Shown: positions 7,911-15,564, counted from the first letter of the stretch. The stretch: 32,793 nucleotides of DNA from an uncultured Lachnospiraceae bacterium (GCA_910587895.1 CAJUOE010000146.1:1-32793); one strand, 5' to 3'. The notes: generated from the letters alone by a model not told the origin. Made by a program: numbers and translations.

Positions 7911-8473
7911 GGAGCGCATTCACCTACTTTCAACTGTATTTTCGATAATTCCCGGGTCAAAGTCATCAGCTTGCTCTTCACGCTGCTGTCAATCACTCTG
8001 TCGCCAATCCGAATTACCATGCCGCCTATCAAACTTTCATCCACATCATAAAACATTTCAAATTCCACATATTTCGTGGTCTCTAACAATCTCTTCTTCA
8101 CCTGCTCCTTCTGACTGTCCGAAAGCGGCATAGGCGCAGTCACATAAGCGGTTCCGATATTTTTATATTCCTTTACCTGGTCAATGAAATATGCAAACAC
8201 AGATTCCATTTCACCGTAATGATCCTTGGAGACAAGCATACGCATCAGTCCTGTGATTTCGTCCCGAACCTTGCCCTTAAATACCTGTTCCAAAATCTGA
8301 ATTTTGTCTTCTTTTACGATTTTCGGGTGATTCATCAGTTTGGAAAGCTCGTTGTTTTCTTGAAGAATCTGCTTAATCAGCCTTGCTTCTTCCAACATCT
8401 CATCCATCTGACCAGATTCCACAGCAAGCTCAAACAGTGCATCCCCATATGTTTTGGATACTAGCTTTGCCAT
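7907..8473 (-). CDS. atpH: F-type ATP synthase delta subunit
   Basis: The 188-residue peripheral-stalk subunit anchors the b dimer to the alpha subunits. The N-terminal helical bundle begins MAKLVSKTYGDALFELAVE, as usual. The C-terminal half contains YVTAPMPLSDSQKEQVKKRL and ESLIGGMVIRIGDRVID, the conserved GGxxIRxG-type motif. It overlaps the end of atpF by 13 bases and the start of atpA by four, so the three are translationally coupled. AGGTGAG precedes the ATG. Confidence 0.96.
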   Translation of the reverse strand: MAKLVSKTYGDALFELAVESGQMDEMLEEARLIKQILQENNELSKLMNHPKIVKEDKIQILEQVFKGKVRDEITGLMRMLVSKDHYGEMESVFAYFIDQVKEYKNIGTAYVTAPMPLSDSQKEQVKKRLLETTKYVEFEMFYDVDESLIGGMVIRIGDRVIDSSVKSKLMTLTRELSKIQLKVGECAP

Positions 8474-8976
8474 GTGCTCTCACCTATTTCCTTTAATGTC
8501 TCATCCACCAAAGCATCCTGAATGGATGTATCAATAGAGGCTGTAACAACTTTTCCTGCCATCATAGAGGCAATCGCAATCATCTCCTGCTTTGCCTCGT
8601 CCATCACGCGTTTCTTCTCCAACATGGCTTCCTCGTTGGCGCGCTTGATGATTCTTGCAGCCTCTTCCTTTGCCTCATCCACAATCTTTGCTTCATTCTT
8701 TAAAGCTTTCTGGCGGGCCTCACTTAATATTTCCTCCGCTTCTTTCTCAATACCCTTGAGTTTCTGGTCGTATTCCTCTTTTACAGCGGCGGCCTCCTCT
8801 TTGTCCTTACGCGCCGTATCAATATCGTTTTTGATACGCTCCTGCCTGTCTTTCAACATCTTCTTTGCCGGGTTAAACAGCAGATAAGACATCATCGTGA
8901 ACAGAAACAGGATTGCAAGCAAAGAAAGCAGGGTATCATGCAATAGCTGGGGGTTTAAGCCAAATAATTGTTCCAA
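8461..8976 (-). CDS. atpF: F-type ATP synthase b subunit
   Basis: The 171-residue membrane-anchored peripheral stalk has one N-terminal membrane helix (LSLLAILFLFTMMSYLLF) followed by NPAKKMLKDRQERI and a long charged coiled coil rich in E, K and A. An in-frame ATG at 8994 exists, but AAAGGAGG lies inside its first codons. The likely true start is the TTG at 8976, seven bases after that ribosome site. The 3' end overlaps atpH. Confidence 0.95.
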   Translation of the reverse strand: MEQLFGLNPQLLHDTLLSLLAILFLFTMMSYLLFNPAKKMLKDRQERIKNDIDTARKDKEEAAAVKEEYDQKLKGIEKEAEEILSEARQKALKNEAKIVDEAKEEAARIIKRANEEAMLEKKRVMDEAKQEMIAIASMMAGKVVTASIDTSIQDALVDETLKEIGESTWQS

Positions 8977-9058
8977 GGCCGTGCCTCCTTTCATTATATA
9001 TTGCGCATAAAGGTATGCCTGATAAGGCGTTCCTTTTTATTGTGCTGCGTTTCGCTCC

Positions 9059-9316
9059 TTATTTCAACGGCTGAACGAACAGTAACAGGATTGCTACCAG
9101 CAAACCATACAGACCAGTTGTCTCTGCTACCGCCTGTCCCAAAAGCATCGTAGAGGTGATGTCGGACTTAGCTCCCGGATTTCTTCCAACTGCTGCTGCT
9201 GCATGTCCTGCTGCAATACCCTGTCCAATACCAGGTCCGATACCTGCGATAACCGCAAGACCTGCACCGATTGCTGAACAAGCTCTGATTAATTCTGCTC
9301 CTGTAATGTTATCCAT
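9059..9316 (-). CDS. atpE: F-type ATP synthase c subunit with sodium-binding signature
   Basis: This 85-residue hairpin of two membrane helices forms the rotor ring. The polar loop is AVGRNPGAK. The ion site has Q32 (in GPGIGQG), V63, E65 and T66 (in GQAVAETTG) and Y70. These fall at the same residue numbers as the Na+-liganding set Q32, V63, S66, E65 and Y70 known from Ilyobacter tartaricus, with threonine for serine. The enzyme is therefore probably Na+-coupled, by family comparison. A strong AAGGAGG precedes the ATG. The gene has 128 bases of spacer upstream and 82 downstream, consistent with separate tuning of this high-copy subunit. Confidence 0.96.
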   Translation of the reverse strand: MDNITGAELIRACSAIGAGLAVIAGIGPGIGQGIAAGHAAAAVGRNPGAKSDITSTMLLGQAVAETTGLYGLLVAILLLFVQPLK

Positions 9317-9444
9317 AGATATTTCCTCCTTGTACTTTCATAAAATATTCATTATTTGATTCCGGAATCCCGTCCGGCCGGCTTCCCCATATTTTACCCT
9401 GACCGGGGAACGTGTCAGCATATGTCAGGAAATTCCTGAACTTC

Positions 9445-10179
9445 CTATTCTTCCTCGCCAATCGCGTTGCTGATATAGGTCATGGTCAGCATACAGAACA
9501 CATAGGTCTGGATGCAGCCGGAAAAGATATCAAAATATGCATGTAATGCACCCGGCCAGAAGTATGCGATCTTGGACAGCAGCGCATAAATCAATGCCAT
9601 GATGATTGTTCCTGATAAAATATTAGCGAAAAGACGCAATGACAGGGAAACCGGCACAGCAAGCTCGCTGATTACGTTAATAGGGAACCAGATGGGCAGC
9701 CATGGCGGCAGCGGCGAACACATATCCACCCAGATTTCTTTCGGCGTCTGATGCTTAAACTGGTTAAAATGGATCAGTATAAAACTCAGCAGCGCCAGTG
9801 GAAATGTCACACCATAGTCCGCAGTGGGCGGACGCAGTCCAAACAACCCGGAAATATTGGAAATCAAAATAAAAATAAATATGGTTCCAATATAATTAAC
9901 AAATTTGTCTCCGCTATTCCCCATTACACCGTGGACCATCTTGTCTAACATTTCCACAATCAGCTCCACAACGTTCTGAAAACCTCCCGGCACATCCGCG
10001 GCACGTTTCATCACCCGGTTTGCTGCAATTGAAAACGCCAGCAGCACCAATATGATAATCAACATGCACACATGGGTCGTCGTAATCCAAAAGGTATGTC
10101 CGAACAACTCATAGGAAAATAGTCCGTGTACCATAATATCTATGTCCGAACCGGAAGACAATAAAATCGCATCCTGCAC
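9445..10179 (-). CDS. atpB: F-type ATP synthase a subunit
   Basis: The 244-residue membrane stator forms the ion half-channels with the c ring. The essential arginine lies in SLSLRLFANILSGTI. Other family marks are FVNYIGTIFIFILISNISGL, INVISELAVPVSL and the C-terminal IQTYVFCMLTMTYISNAI. Five or six membrane helices are visible. The start is a GTG at 10179, with AAGGAGG seven bases before it. It follows atpI by 38 bases. Confidence 0.96.
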   Translation of the reverse strand: MQDAILLSSGSDIDIMVHGLFSYELFGHTFWITTTHVCMLIIILVLLAFSIAANRVMKRAADVPGGFQNVVELIVEMLDKMVHGVMGNSGDKFVNYIGTIFIFILISNISGLFGLRPPTADYGVTFPLALLSFILIHFNQFKHQTPKEIWVDMCSPLPPWLPIWFPINVISELAVPVSLSLRLFANILSGTIIMALIYALLSKIAYFWPGALHAYFDIFSGCIQTYVFCMLTMTYISNAIGEEE

Positions 10180-10217
10180 TCTCTCACCTCCTTAATATTA
10201 TGTTTTATTTATATTCA

Positions 10218-10652
10218 TCAATCTGAATTTACAGATGACTTTTCAGAATCCAAAGGCGCATCTTCATGCCTGCGCAAAATATATTTATGGAACATAGGCT
10301 GCAAATATGCGGATACTTTCAGTCCCATCACGCCTAAAAACATAACAAGCGGATTCCCCACCTCAAAATACCAGGCGGCGACAAAAGCCCCGACCACAAC
10401 CACGTAACGCAATACCGACCAGAATCCTGTCCGAACCGGATTGCCCGTGGACGCCATTCCATCCACAGCATCCAGAATGACGATCGCCATATTGACCGCC
10501 ATGCCGATTGCCAGAAGGATGCCAATCCATAATCCCATCGTATACTGCTGCTTATCGCTTACAAACCACATGCCGGCAAGCTGAACAACCACTCCATATA
10601 TGATTATCCCGATAACCAGCTCCGGCAGCGCCGGATTAATCCTCTTTAACAT
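10218..10652 (-). CDS. atpI: ATP synthase subunit I (AtpI-like membrane protein)
   Basis: This 144-residue protein with about four membrane helices (LVIGIIIYGVVVQLAGMWFV, GLWIGILLAIGMAVNMAIVI and two more near residues 80-115) sits just before atpB. AtpI-type proteins help assemble the c ring and may take part in Mg2+ or Na+ handling. Similarity within this family is weak and the call relies partly on position. The start at 10652 overlaps the end of the upstream atpZ-like gene by 17 bases. GGAAGAACC lies upstream. Confidence 0.75.
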   Translation of the reverse strand: MLKRINPALPELVIGIIIYGVVVQLAGMWFVSDKQQYTMGLWIGILLAIGMAVNMAIVILDAVDGMASTGNPVRTGFWSVLRYVVVVGAFVAAWYFEVGNPLVMFLGVMGLKVSAYLQPMFHKYILRRHEDAPLDSEKSSVNSD

Positions 10653-10959
10653 GGCGGTTCTTCCTTTCCTCCCGCTCAGTCTCCCCGTTTGGCATATCCC
10701 CGTAACCGGGTTGTTTCCTGCGTATCCCCCTGGCCCTGGATGGGCTCTCCTGGGAATATATTTTCTTAGCCATGATAAAGACGTTGCGAAATCCCGCCAA
10801 CGCCCCTATTGCAAACAATGGGATCACAATCCAGTCCATGGAAAATTTTTTCCCAAGAAAAACACCTGCGATTGTACACAAAAAAACAGGCACCAACATG
10901 TTAATTCCAAACTGCGTAATCAAAGCCAATGAACGGTATACGCTTTTGTCATATTTCAC
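10636..10959 (-). CDS. atpZ: AtpZ/AtpI family ATP synthase accessory protein
   Basis: The 107-residue protein has two membrane helices (ALITQFGINMLVPVFLCTIA, SMDWIVIPLFAIGALAGF) separated by GVFLGKKF, the pattern of AtpZ/AtpI family proteins encoded at the head of atp operons, and a hydrophilic basic C-terminus. The start is taken as the GTG at 10959, eight bases after GGGAGG; the GTG at 10968 overlaps that site. It is the first gene after the atp promoter and overlaps atpI. Confidence 0.75.
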   Translation of the reverse strand: MKYDKSVYRSLALITQFGINMLVPVFLCTIAGVFLGKKFSMDWIVIPLFAIGALAGFRNVFIMAKKIYSQESPSRARGIRRKQPGYGDMPNGETEREERKNRHVKED

Positions 10960-11003
10960 ATGAGGCACCTCCCAGTTGTTTCTATTATTTCCCTATAAGG
11001 GAT

Positions 11004-11032
11004 ATTATATCTATTTTTACTACAATTGTCCA
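11004..11032 (-). promoter_or_regulatory. Promoter of the ATP synthase operon
   Basis: On the minus strand: TGGACA (11027-11032), a 17-base spacer and perfect TATAAT (11004-11009). The predicted start falls in the palindrome CCCTTATAGGG (10991-11001), a possible operator or 5' hairpin. Upstream DNA is A/T-rich. Confidence 0.75.
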
Positions 11033-11060
11033 TTCATTCCGAATGATTTTTTTACATTTC

Positions 11061-11546
11061 TTACAACACCATCCGAACTTCGCGCCCGGTATGGTTATAT
11101 TGGTAATAGCGCACCCCGGCTGCGTCCATCATCCGCTTGGATGCAACGACCGAAGGCGTACCATCGTACTTGTCGCTGTCATAAATTACTGTCTTAATGC
11201 CCGACTGGATGATTGCCTTGGCGCATTCATTACAGGGGAACAGGGAAACATAGAGTTTCGCGCCCTCCAGGCTGCCGCCGCGGTAATTTAAGATGGCGTT
11301 TAACTCACTGTGGGTTGTGTAGAGGTATTTGTTGTCTATATCATCCCCTCCGCTGTTCCATGGAAACTCATCATCAGAACAGCCATTGGGAAATCCGTTA
11401 TAGCCCATGGACAAAATTTTATTATCCTGGCTGACGATACATGCCCCCACCTGGGTATTGGGATCTTTGGAGCGCATTGCTGATAACATGGCAACTCCCA
11501 TAAAATATTCATCCCATGTAATGTAATCTTCTCTCTTATGACTCAT
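11061..11546 (-). CDS. comEB: dCMP deaminase / ComEB family cytidine deaminase
   Basis: This 161-residue zinc enzyme makes dUMP from dCMP for thymidylate synthesis. The zinc site and catalytic glutamate are in YTTHSELNAIL (H-x-E) and the pair of cysteines in FPCNECAKAI. SMGYNGFPNGC and QVGACIV are also typical. The start at 11546 follows AGAGGT; a longer frame to 11591 has no ribosome site. It lies 13 bases after upp, as in other clostridial upp-dcd-atp clusters. It is usually annotated as dCMP deaminase; the competence role of ComEB should not be assumed. Confidence 0.92.
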   Translation of the reverse strand: MSHKREDYITWDEYFMGVAMLSAMRSKDPNTQVGACIVSQDNKILSMGYNGFPNGCSDDEFPWNSGGDDIDNKYLYTTHSELNAILNYRGGSLEGAKLYVSLFPCNECAKAIIQSGIKTVIYDSDKYDGTPSVVASKRMMDAAGVRYYQYNHTGREVRMVL

Positions 11547-11559
11547 GTTTACCTCTTTT

Positions 11560-12189
11560 CTATTTTGTGCCAAAAATCCGGTCACCGGCATCGCCTAAAC
11601 CCGGCACAATATAGCCGTGCTCATTCAGCCTCTCGTCCAGGGCGCCGATAAACATATCAACATCCGGATGCGCCTGCTCCATTGCTTCCACACCTTCCGG
11701 CGCCGCAATCACGCACATAAAATGGATATTTCTCACACCCCTGTTTTTCAGCATCTGAATGGCCTCCACCGCCGAGCCTCCGGTCGCCAGCATCGGGTCT
11801 ACCACAAATACCTCCCGCTCCGCACAGTCTTCCGGCAATTTGCAATAATACTCCACCGGCTCCAATGTCTCCGGCTCCCGGTACAATCCGATATGGCCTA
11901 CCTTTGCCGCAGGGATAATTGCCAGCACACCGTCTACCATACCAAGCCCGGCCCTGAGAATGGGGATAACGGCAAGTTTTTTCCCTTTGAGCTCCTTCAC
12001 GGTTGTGGTACATATCGGCGTCTCAATTTCTATATCCACAAGCTCCAGCTCCCGTGTCGCTTCATAACACATGAGCATGGCAATTTCCCCGATAATCTTC
12101 CTGAAATCTTTCGATCCTGTCGTTGTCCTGCGTATCCATCCTATTTTATGCTGAATCAGCGGATGCTCCATAATGATAACTTTTGCCAT
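11560..12189 (-). CDS. upp: Uracil phosphoribosyltransferase
   Basis: The 209-residue pyrimidine salvage enzyme makes UMP from uracil and PRPP. It begins MAKVIIMEHPLIQHKIGWIR. It carries VIPILRAGLGMVDGV, the PRPP-binding DPMLATGGSAVEA and the C-terminal uracil-binding segment YIVPGLGDAGDRIFGT. The length equals the family norm. GAGGAGACGGG precedes the ATG at 12189, so the upstream in-frame extension to 12240 is rejected. It is in one operon with sua5, the phosphatase gene and dCMP deaminase. Confidence 0.97.
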   Translation of the reverse strand: MAKVIIMEHPLIQHKIGWIRRTTTGSKDFRKIIGEIAMLMCYEATRELELVDIEIETPICTTTVKELKGKKLAVIPILRAGLGMVDGVLAIIPAAKVGHIGLYREPETLEPVEYYCKLPEDCAEREVFVVDPMLATGGSAVEAIQMLKNRGVRNIHFMCVIAAPEGVEAMEQAHPDVDMFIGALDERLNEHGYIVPGLGDAGDRIFGTK

Positions 12190-12226
12190 CCCGTCTCCTC
12201 TCTGCTTTCCTTCGTATCTTCGCCCA

Positions 12227-12685
12227 TCATTCTGCCTCATTTAACATGCTCACCAGTTTTTGAATCGTTTTATTCAACGTCTCGTAGCATAACCCATAAG
12301 ACTGCAATGCCCCGCCGTAAGGATTCAGTATTTCCAGTTCGTCCCCCACCAGCTCGGTCAAAACTTCCACATTTGCGTGCTTTGCCTGTTCATACTCTTC
12401 AAAAATCTTCTCTTTCTGCTCCGCCTCCATGGTGAGAATCAAATTCTCCGGGGACAAATCGTCCTCCTCCAGCTGACGGGACATCTTCTCCGGCATATTG
12501 ACGCCGTTGCTAATCAGAACTGCCTCCACCTTTTGGTTCATAGGCTCCGGAAACAACACAACCAAACCCCGGCTCTCAATCTGAACCGGGTATTTTATGG
12601 TATATTCCTTCATAATTGCCTCTGCCATAGGAGCCCTGCTCGTTCCACTTTCACACACAAAAATAATTTTGCTGTACTGTTTCAT
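12227..12685 (-). CDS. Low-molecular-weight phosphatase family protein with altered active site
   Basis: This 152-residue protein has the fold of YwlE-type arginine or tyrosine phosphatases. The P-loop C-x5-R is present as VCESGTSRAPMAEAI (C11, R17). Family norms at other positions are changed: the P-loop asparagine is G14, the serine after the arginine is A18, and the general-acid aspartate of the DPFGG motif is N121 (NPYGG). Catalysis may be slow or lost. GGAGG lies six bases before the ATG at 12685; an in-frame extension to 12715 is not supported. It stands between sua5 and upp, as the ywlE-like gene often does in clostridia, so operon context supports descent from that family. Confidence 0.85.
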   Translation of the reverse strand: MKQYSKIIFVCESGTSRAPMAEAIMKEYTIKYPVQIESRGLVVLFPEPMNQKVEAVLISNGVNMPEKMSRQLEEDDLSPENLILTMEAEQKEKIFEEYEQAKHANVEVLTELVGDELEILNPYGGALQSYGLCYETLNKTIQKLVSMLNEAE

Positions 12686-12704
12686 TTGCTGCCTCCATCT
12701 TCTT

Positions 12705-13760
12705 TCACACCTCAATCACCTGATGCCCGGCCGCCTTCAACATGCGATTCATGATTGCCTGTCCAATTCTGGGCGTAGAGAAACTCTCTGAATATATGAT
12801 GTCCACATTTTCCCGGTCAAATTCCCTTAATATTCCATAAAGATGCCTGGCTATCGTATCCTCATCATTTCTTGTCCCAATACTTTTAATGATTCCATAG
12901 TGATAACCGCAGCAGCTTTCATCCGTTCCGATTACCCCCGCATTCTTCCCGGATTCGATTGCTTCTCTTGTCAGATAATTGATTGCCTGTTGTACCTTCT
13001 CCTGCGCCCCGTTCACCAGGATCAATTCTGCTTTGGGCGCATAATGTTTATATTTCATTCCCGGAGCTTTGGGATGTATGCCGGAGTCCTCCTCCACAAG
13101 TCCCGGATCCATCCATACTTCTCCGATTACTTCACGTATCATATCAGGCGTGATATAACCCGGCCTTAACACCATTGGCGTCTCTTCCGAAAAGTCCACA
13201 ATCGTGGATTCCAGACCAATGCCAACCGCTCCTCCATCCAAAATCATCGGAATCCGCCCGTCCATGTCCAGCGCAACGTGTTCCGCCCGCGTGGGGCTGG
13301 GTTTTCCCGATGTATTTGCACTCGGCGCGGCAATATAGCCGCCCGCCGCCTGTATCAGATCGCGGGCTACCGGATGATCCGGCATTCGCACCGCCACTGT
13401 GGACAGCCCCCCTGTCGTCTCCGCCGGAACAATCTCTTGTTTTTCAAAAATCATCGTCAGCGGGCCCGGCCAGAAATGCTCCGCCAGCTTTTTTGCCTGG
13501 GCAGGTATACGCACGGCAATTTTGTCCAGATCTTCCATGCAGGAAATATGCACAATCAACGGATTGTCACTGGGACGACCTTTGGCTTCGTAAATCTTTT
13601 TGGATGCCGCAGGATTCAGGGCGTCTGCCCCCAGTCCGTATACGGTCTCCGTAGGAAACGCCACCAATCCGCCTTCCCGCAGTATTTTTGCCGCTGTTTC
13701 AATTTTCTGTTGATTCTGAATATCCTGACCCTCTATGATTGTCTCTATGATTGTTTCCAT
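12705..13760 (-). CDS. sua5: L-threonylcarbamoyladenylate synthase (Sua5/YwlC)
   Basis: The 351-residue enzyme makes threonylcarbamoyl-AMP from threonine, bicarbonate and ATP, the first step of t6A37 tRNA modification. The N-terminal TsaC domain shows LVAFPTETVYGLGADA, YEAKGRPSDNPLIVHI, FWPGPLTMIFEK and APSANTSGKPSPT. A linker (GMKYKHYAPKAEL) leads to the C-terminal Sua5 domain, which ends STPRIGQAIMNRMLKAAGHQVIEV. Length fits the two-domain form. GGGAGC precedes the ATG. It heads the operon through the phosphatase, upp and dCMP deaminase genes, behind a long repeat-rich leader. Confidence 0.95.
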   Translation of the reverse strand: METIIETIIEGQDIQNQQKIETAAKILREGGLVAFPTETVYGLGADALNPAASKKIYEAKGRPSDNPLIVHISCMEDLDKIAVRIPAQAKKLAEHFWPGPLTMIFEKQEIVPAETTGGLSTVAVRMPDHPVARDLIQAAGGYIAAPSANTSGKPSPTRAEHVALDMDGRIPMILDGGAVGIGLESTIVDFSEETPMVLRPGYITPDMIREVIGEVWMDPGLVEEDSGIHPKAPGMKYKHYAPKAELILVNGAQEKVQQAINYLTREAIESGKNAGVIGTDESCCGYHYGIIKSIGTRNDEDTIARHLYGILREFDRENVDIIYSESFSTPRIGQAIMNRMLKAAGHQVIEV

Positions 13761-13770
13761 TGCAGCTCCC

Positions 13771-13922
13771 GGGCTGTCGCCCTTCCTAGTTCCTTACTCG
13801 CAGTGCGCGCTCTAGAGCTAACGCTCTTTCGCTCTCGGGCTGTCGCCCTATCAATCTTTTACTCGCAGTGCAAACTCAAGAGCTCACGCTCTTTCGTTCA
13901 CGGGCTGTCGCCCTATCAATTC
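13771..13922 (-). repeat. Tandem palindromic repeats in the sua5 leader
   Basis: Two units of about 65 bases (13771-13836, 13837-13901) and a partial third (from 13902) each open with GGGCTGTCGCCC, itself able to fold, and contain ACTCGCAGTGC and an AGAGC..GCTCT hairpin. They lie between the sua5 start and the terminator at 13926. They look like dispersed REP-type repeats or a structured leader. Confidence 0.8.
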
Positions 13923-13925
13923 CTC

Positions 13926-13969
13926 TAAAAAAGCATCTGCGCTTGTGCAAGCACAGCGCAGATGTTTTT
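13926..13969 (-). terminator. Strong symmetric terminator between cwlD and sua5
   Basis: CATCTGCGCT pairs with AGCGCAGATG, with six A on one side and six T on the other, so it works in both directions. It ends the cwlD transcript. It also lies downstream of a candidate sua5 promoter (14004-14033) and could act as an attenuator. Confidence 0.85.
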
Positions 13970-14003
13970 TATCGCAATTGGCACTGCTCGTAGCTATATG
14001 GAC

Positions 14004-14033
14004 ATTATATACCATGTTGGCAATTGTTGACAA
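14004..14033 (-). promoter_or_regulatory. Candidate promoter of the sua5 operon
   Basis: On the minus strand: TTGTCA (14028-14033), an 18-base spacer and perfect TATAAT (14004-14009). It lies just after cwlD and before the terminator hairpin at 13926-13969. Confidence 0.55.
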
Positions 14034-14049
14034 CTACTACATATGGTAG

Positions 14050-14778
14050 CTACTGCTGTGTACCAGCCGTATTTTTTGAGGGATTCTCTTTTTTATCCAT
14101 ATTGAGGCATTGTAAAATACCGGTTTTTACTGCCTCGGCAACCTTCTTCTGATATTCCTCCGATTCCAAAAGCTTTGCCTCTTTATAATTGCTTAAAAAA
14201 CCACATTCCACGATTACTGTAGGCGACGGCGTCTTCTTCAAAAGAAAATAACTTTCATTCGCCTTTGCCTGCCGGTGGTTCTGGGGGTCTAACTGCTGCA
14301 CCAGCACATTCTGCAGTGTTTCTGCCAACTTTTTCCCTTCCTGGGACTGCCCATAATAAAAGACCTGCGCTCCTTTTATTGACTCATCCGGATAGCTGTT
14401 CTGATGAATGCTCACCGTAAAAACCGGGTTCGCCTTCGTTATAATCTCGCAGCGTTTGCGCATGTCTTCCACTTTCTTATTTTTTGACGACTGCTCGTAC
14501 AGCCCGCCGTCATCCGTACGTGTCATAACAACTTTGATCCCTTCTTTTTTGAGTAATTTTTCCAGTTCTCTGGCAATTTTCAGGTTGATGTCCTTCTCTT
14601 TCACATCCGTGATTCCTATTTTGCCCGGGTCGTCCCCGCCGTGACCGGCGTCCACGACAATACAAATGTCCCCCGTCTGAGCTTTCAGACTGTCTACCAT
14701 GTACGCGCCCCGCCTCGCAAAAAGGCAGGCGCCTAAGAGCAGCATTACTGCCATAAATACTTCTAATCTCTTTTTCAT
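14050..14778 (-). CDS. cwlD: N-acetylmuramoyl-L-alanine amidase (CwlD-like)
   Basis: This 242-residue zinc amidase of the Amidase_3 family cleaves the bond between N-acetylmuramic acid and L-alanine. In spore formers CwlD helps make muramic-delta-lactam in spore cortex. An N-terminal membrane anchor or signal (VFMAVMLLLGACLFA) precedes the catalytic domain. Zinc ligands are in VVDAGHGGDDPG, the glutamate of VKEKDINLKI and SIHQNSY; the catalytic glutamate is in VIVECGFLSN. The ATG at 14778 follows AGGTG by six bases; the GTG at 14787 is less likely. The cwlD name is by similarity and size and is not certain. Confidence 0.85.
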   Translation of the reverse strand: MKKRLEVFMAVMLLLGACLFARRGAYMVDSLKAQTGDICIVVDAGHGGDDPGKIGITDVKEKDINLKIARELEKLLKKEGIKVVMTRTDDGGLYEQSSKNKKVEDMRKRCEIITKANPVFTVSIHQNSYPDESIKGAQVFYYGQSQEGKKLAETLQNVLVQQLDPQNHRQAKANESYFLLKKTPSPTVIVECGFLSNYKEAKLLESEEYQKKVAEAVKTGILQCLNMDKKENPSKNTAGTQQ

Positions 14779-14854
14779 ACTTTTCACCTGGATATCTTTA
14801 TAAATATCTATGATGAAACTACGGGAACTAGCACAACGAATATTAAATCATAAA

Positions 14855-14895
14855 CAAAACTGAGCCAGAAACCTGTCTTCCAGATTCCCGGCTCA
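14855..14895 (-). terminator. Terminator after Rpn remnant copy 1
   Basis: GAGCC.GGAA.CTG pairs imperfectly with CAG.TTTC.GGCTC, followed on the minus strand by AGTTTTG. The same terminator recurs at 15565-15604 after the intact gene. Confidence 0.6.
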
Positions 14896-15185
14896 GTGAT
14901 ACTGGCTTATGCGTTCCGCCCTTCTTTTAATTGGTTTACTTCTTCAAGAGTAAGTCCGGAAATATTTGCAATCTCTTCCAATGCGTATTTTCCGGCTGTC
15001 AACATACGAAGTGCAGTTTCTTTCATTCCCTCTTTTATCCCCTCTTTCAGAGATTCATTTCTCATATCTTCCATAATGCGGCACATCTTACTCACTCCCT
15101 TCGGATTTTCTTTCAGATAACGTGTTCGGTCTGCCATCAATTCAAAATTCATTTCATCTGCCTTGGCGCAATTGAAATCATGCAT
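14858..15185 (-). repeat. Direct repeat of an Rpn 3' end, copy 1
   Basis: Nearly identical to 15566-15870, covering the last 90 or so codons and the terminator of the Rpn gene. Copy 1 keeps about nine codons (the GIKEGMKET segment) absent from copy 2. Confidence 0.9.
14907..15185 (-). pseudogene. C-terminal remnant of an Rpn family nuclease
   Basis: The 92-codon fragment starts MHDFNCAKADEMNFELMADR and runs to NQLKEGRNA. It matches the C-terminus of the gene at 15616-16404 almost residue for residue. Its 5' end breaks at 15185, where a decayed toxin-antitoxin relic begins. The nuclease core is absent, so it is non-functional as an Rpn enzyme. The extra nine residues (GIKEGMKET) are a typical expandable repeat of Rpn tails. 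Confidence 0.85.
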
Positions 15186-15188
15186 GAG

Positions 15189-15262
15189 TCATGCAATCTG
15201 CAAAAGCAGCTCGTCCGGCGTAAGCACTGGAACCTCAAACTCTTCGAAATATAAGAACATCA
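15189..15262 (-). pseudogene. C-terminal scrap of a putative PIN-type toxin
   Basis: A short frame reads FEEFEVPVLTPDELLLQIA and stops at 15189. This resembles the end of PIN-domain toxins, in which a final strand leads to a TP-x-E/D-L tail. A second frame just upstream reads LCEEHKMDDVLIF, consistent with a frameshift in the same remnant. It lies directly after the truncated antitoxin at 15278-15382. The assignment is weak because so little is left. Confidence 0.3.
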
Positions 15263-15277
15263 TCCATCTTATGCTCT

Positions 15278-15382
15278 TCACAGAGGCTCAGAACCTTTAC
15301 GGGTGATAAAAACATCCTCCTGAGCAACCAACTCAAAATATTTCCCGAAATTAGTTTTAAATTCCGTTGCAGTAACAACCAT
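15278..15382 (-). pseudogene. Truncated Phd/YefM-type antitoxin
   Basis: The 34-codon frame begins MVVTATEFKTNFGKYFELV and continues AQEDVFITRKGSEPL before a TGA. This is the DNA-binding N-terminus of Phd/YefM (prevent-host-death) antitoxins, whose normal length is about 80-90 residues, so the toxin-binding half is gone. GGGAAAGGTG lies a few bases before the ATG. It is squeezed between two Rpn copies, which suggests rearrangement removed the rest of the module. Confidence 0.65.
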
Positions 15383-15564
15383 ATTATATTTCACCTTTCC
15401 CACCATCTTGTGCTTATTATAAGCAATTTCATATTATAAAACAATATAATCACACAAAACTAAGATAATAATATAATAAATCGTGCGATTTTTCTCATTT
15501 TTTATTTCACTGTGATTACCCTGAAATTAAAATCTCAGATAGCAATAACGATTTACTTAGCACA

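Noticed and set aside
11560..12435. Long plus-strand frames opposite upp and the phosphatase gene
   Set aside because: They are antisense shadows of well-supported genes, without ribosome sites or recognizable products.
13771..13922. CRISPR array
   Set aside because: The units are adjacent imperfect repeats with no distinct spacers, and no cas gene is in the window.
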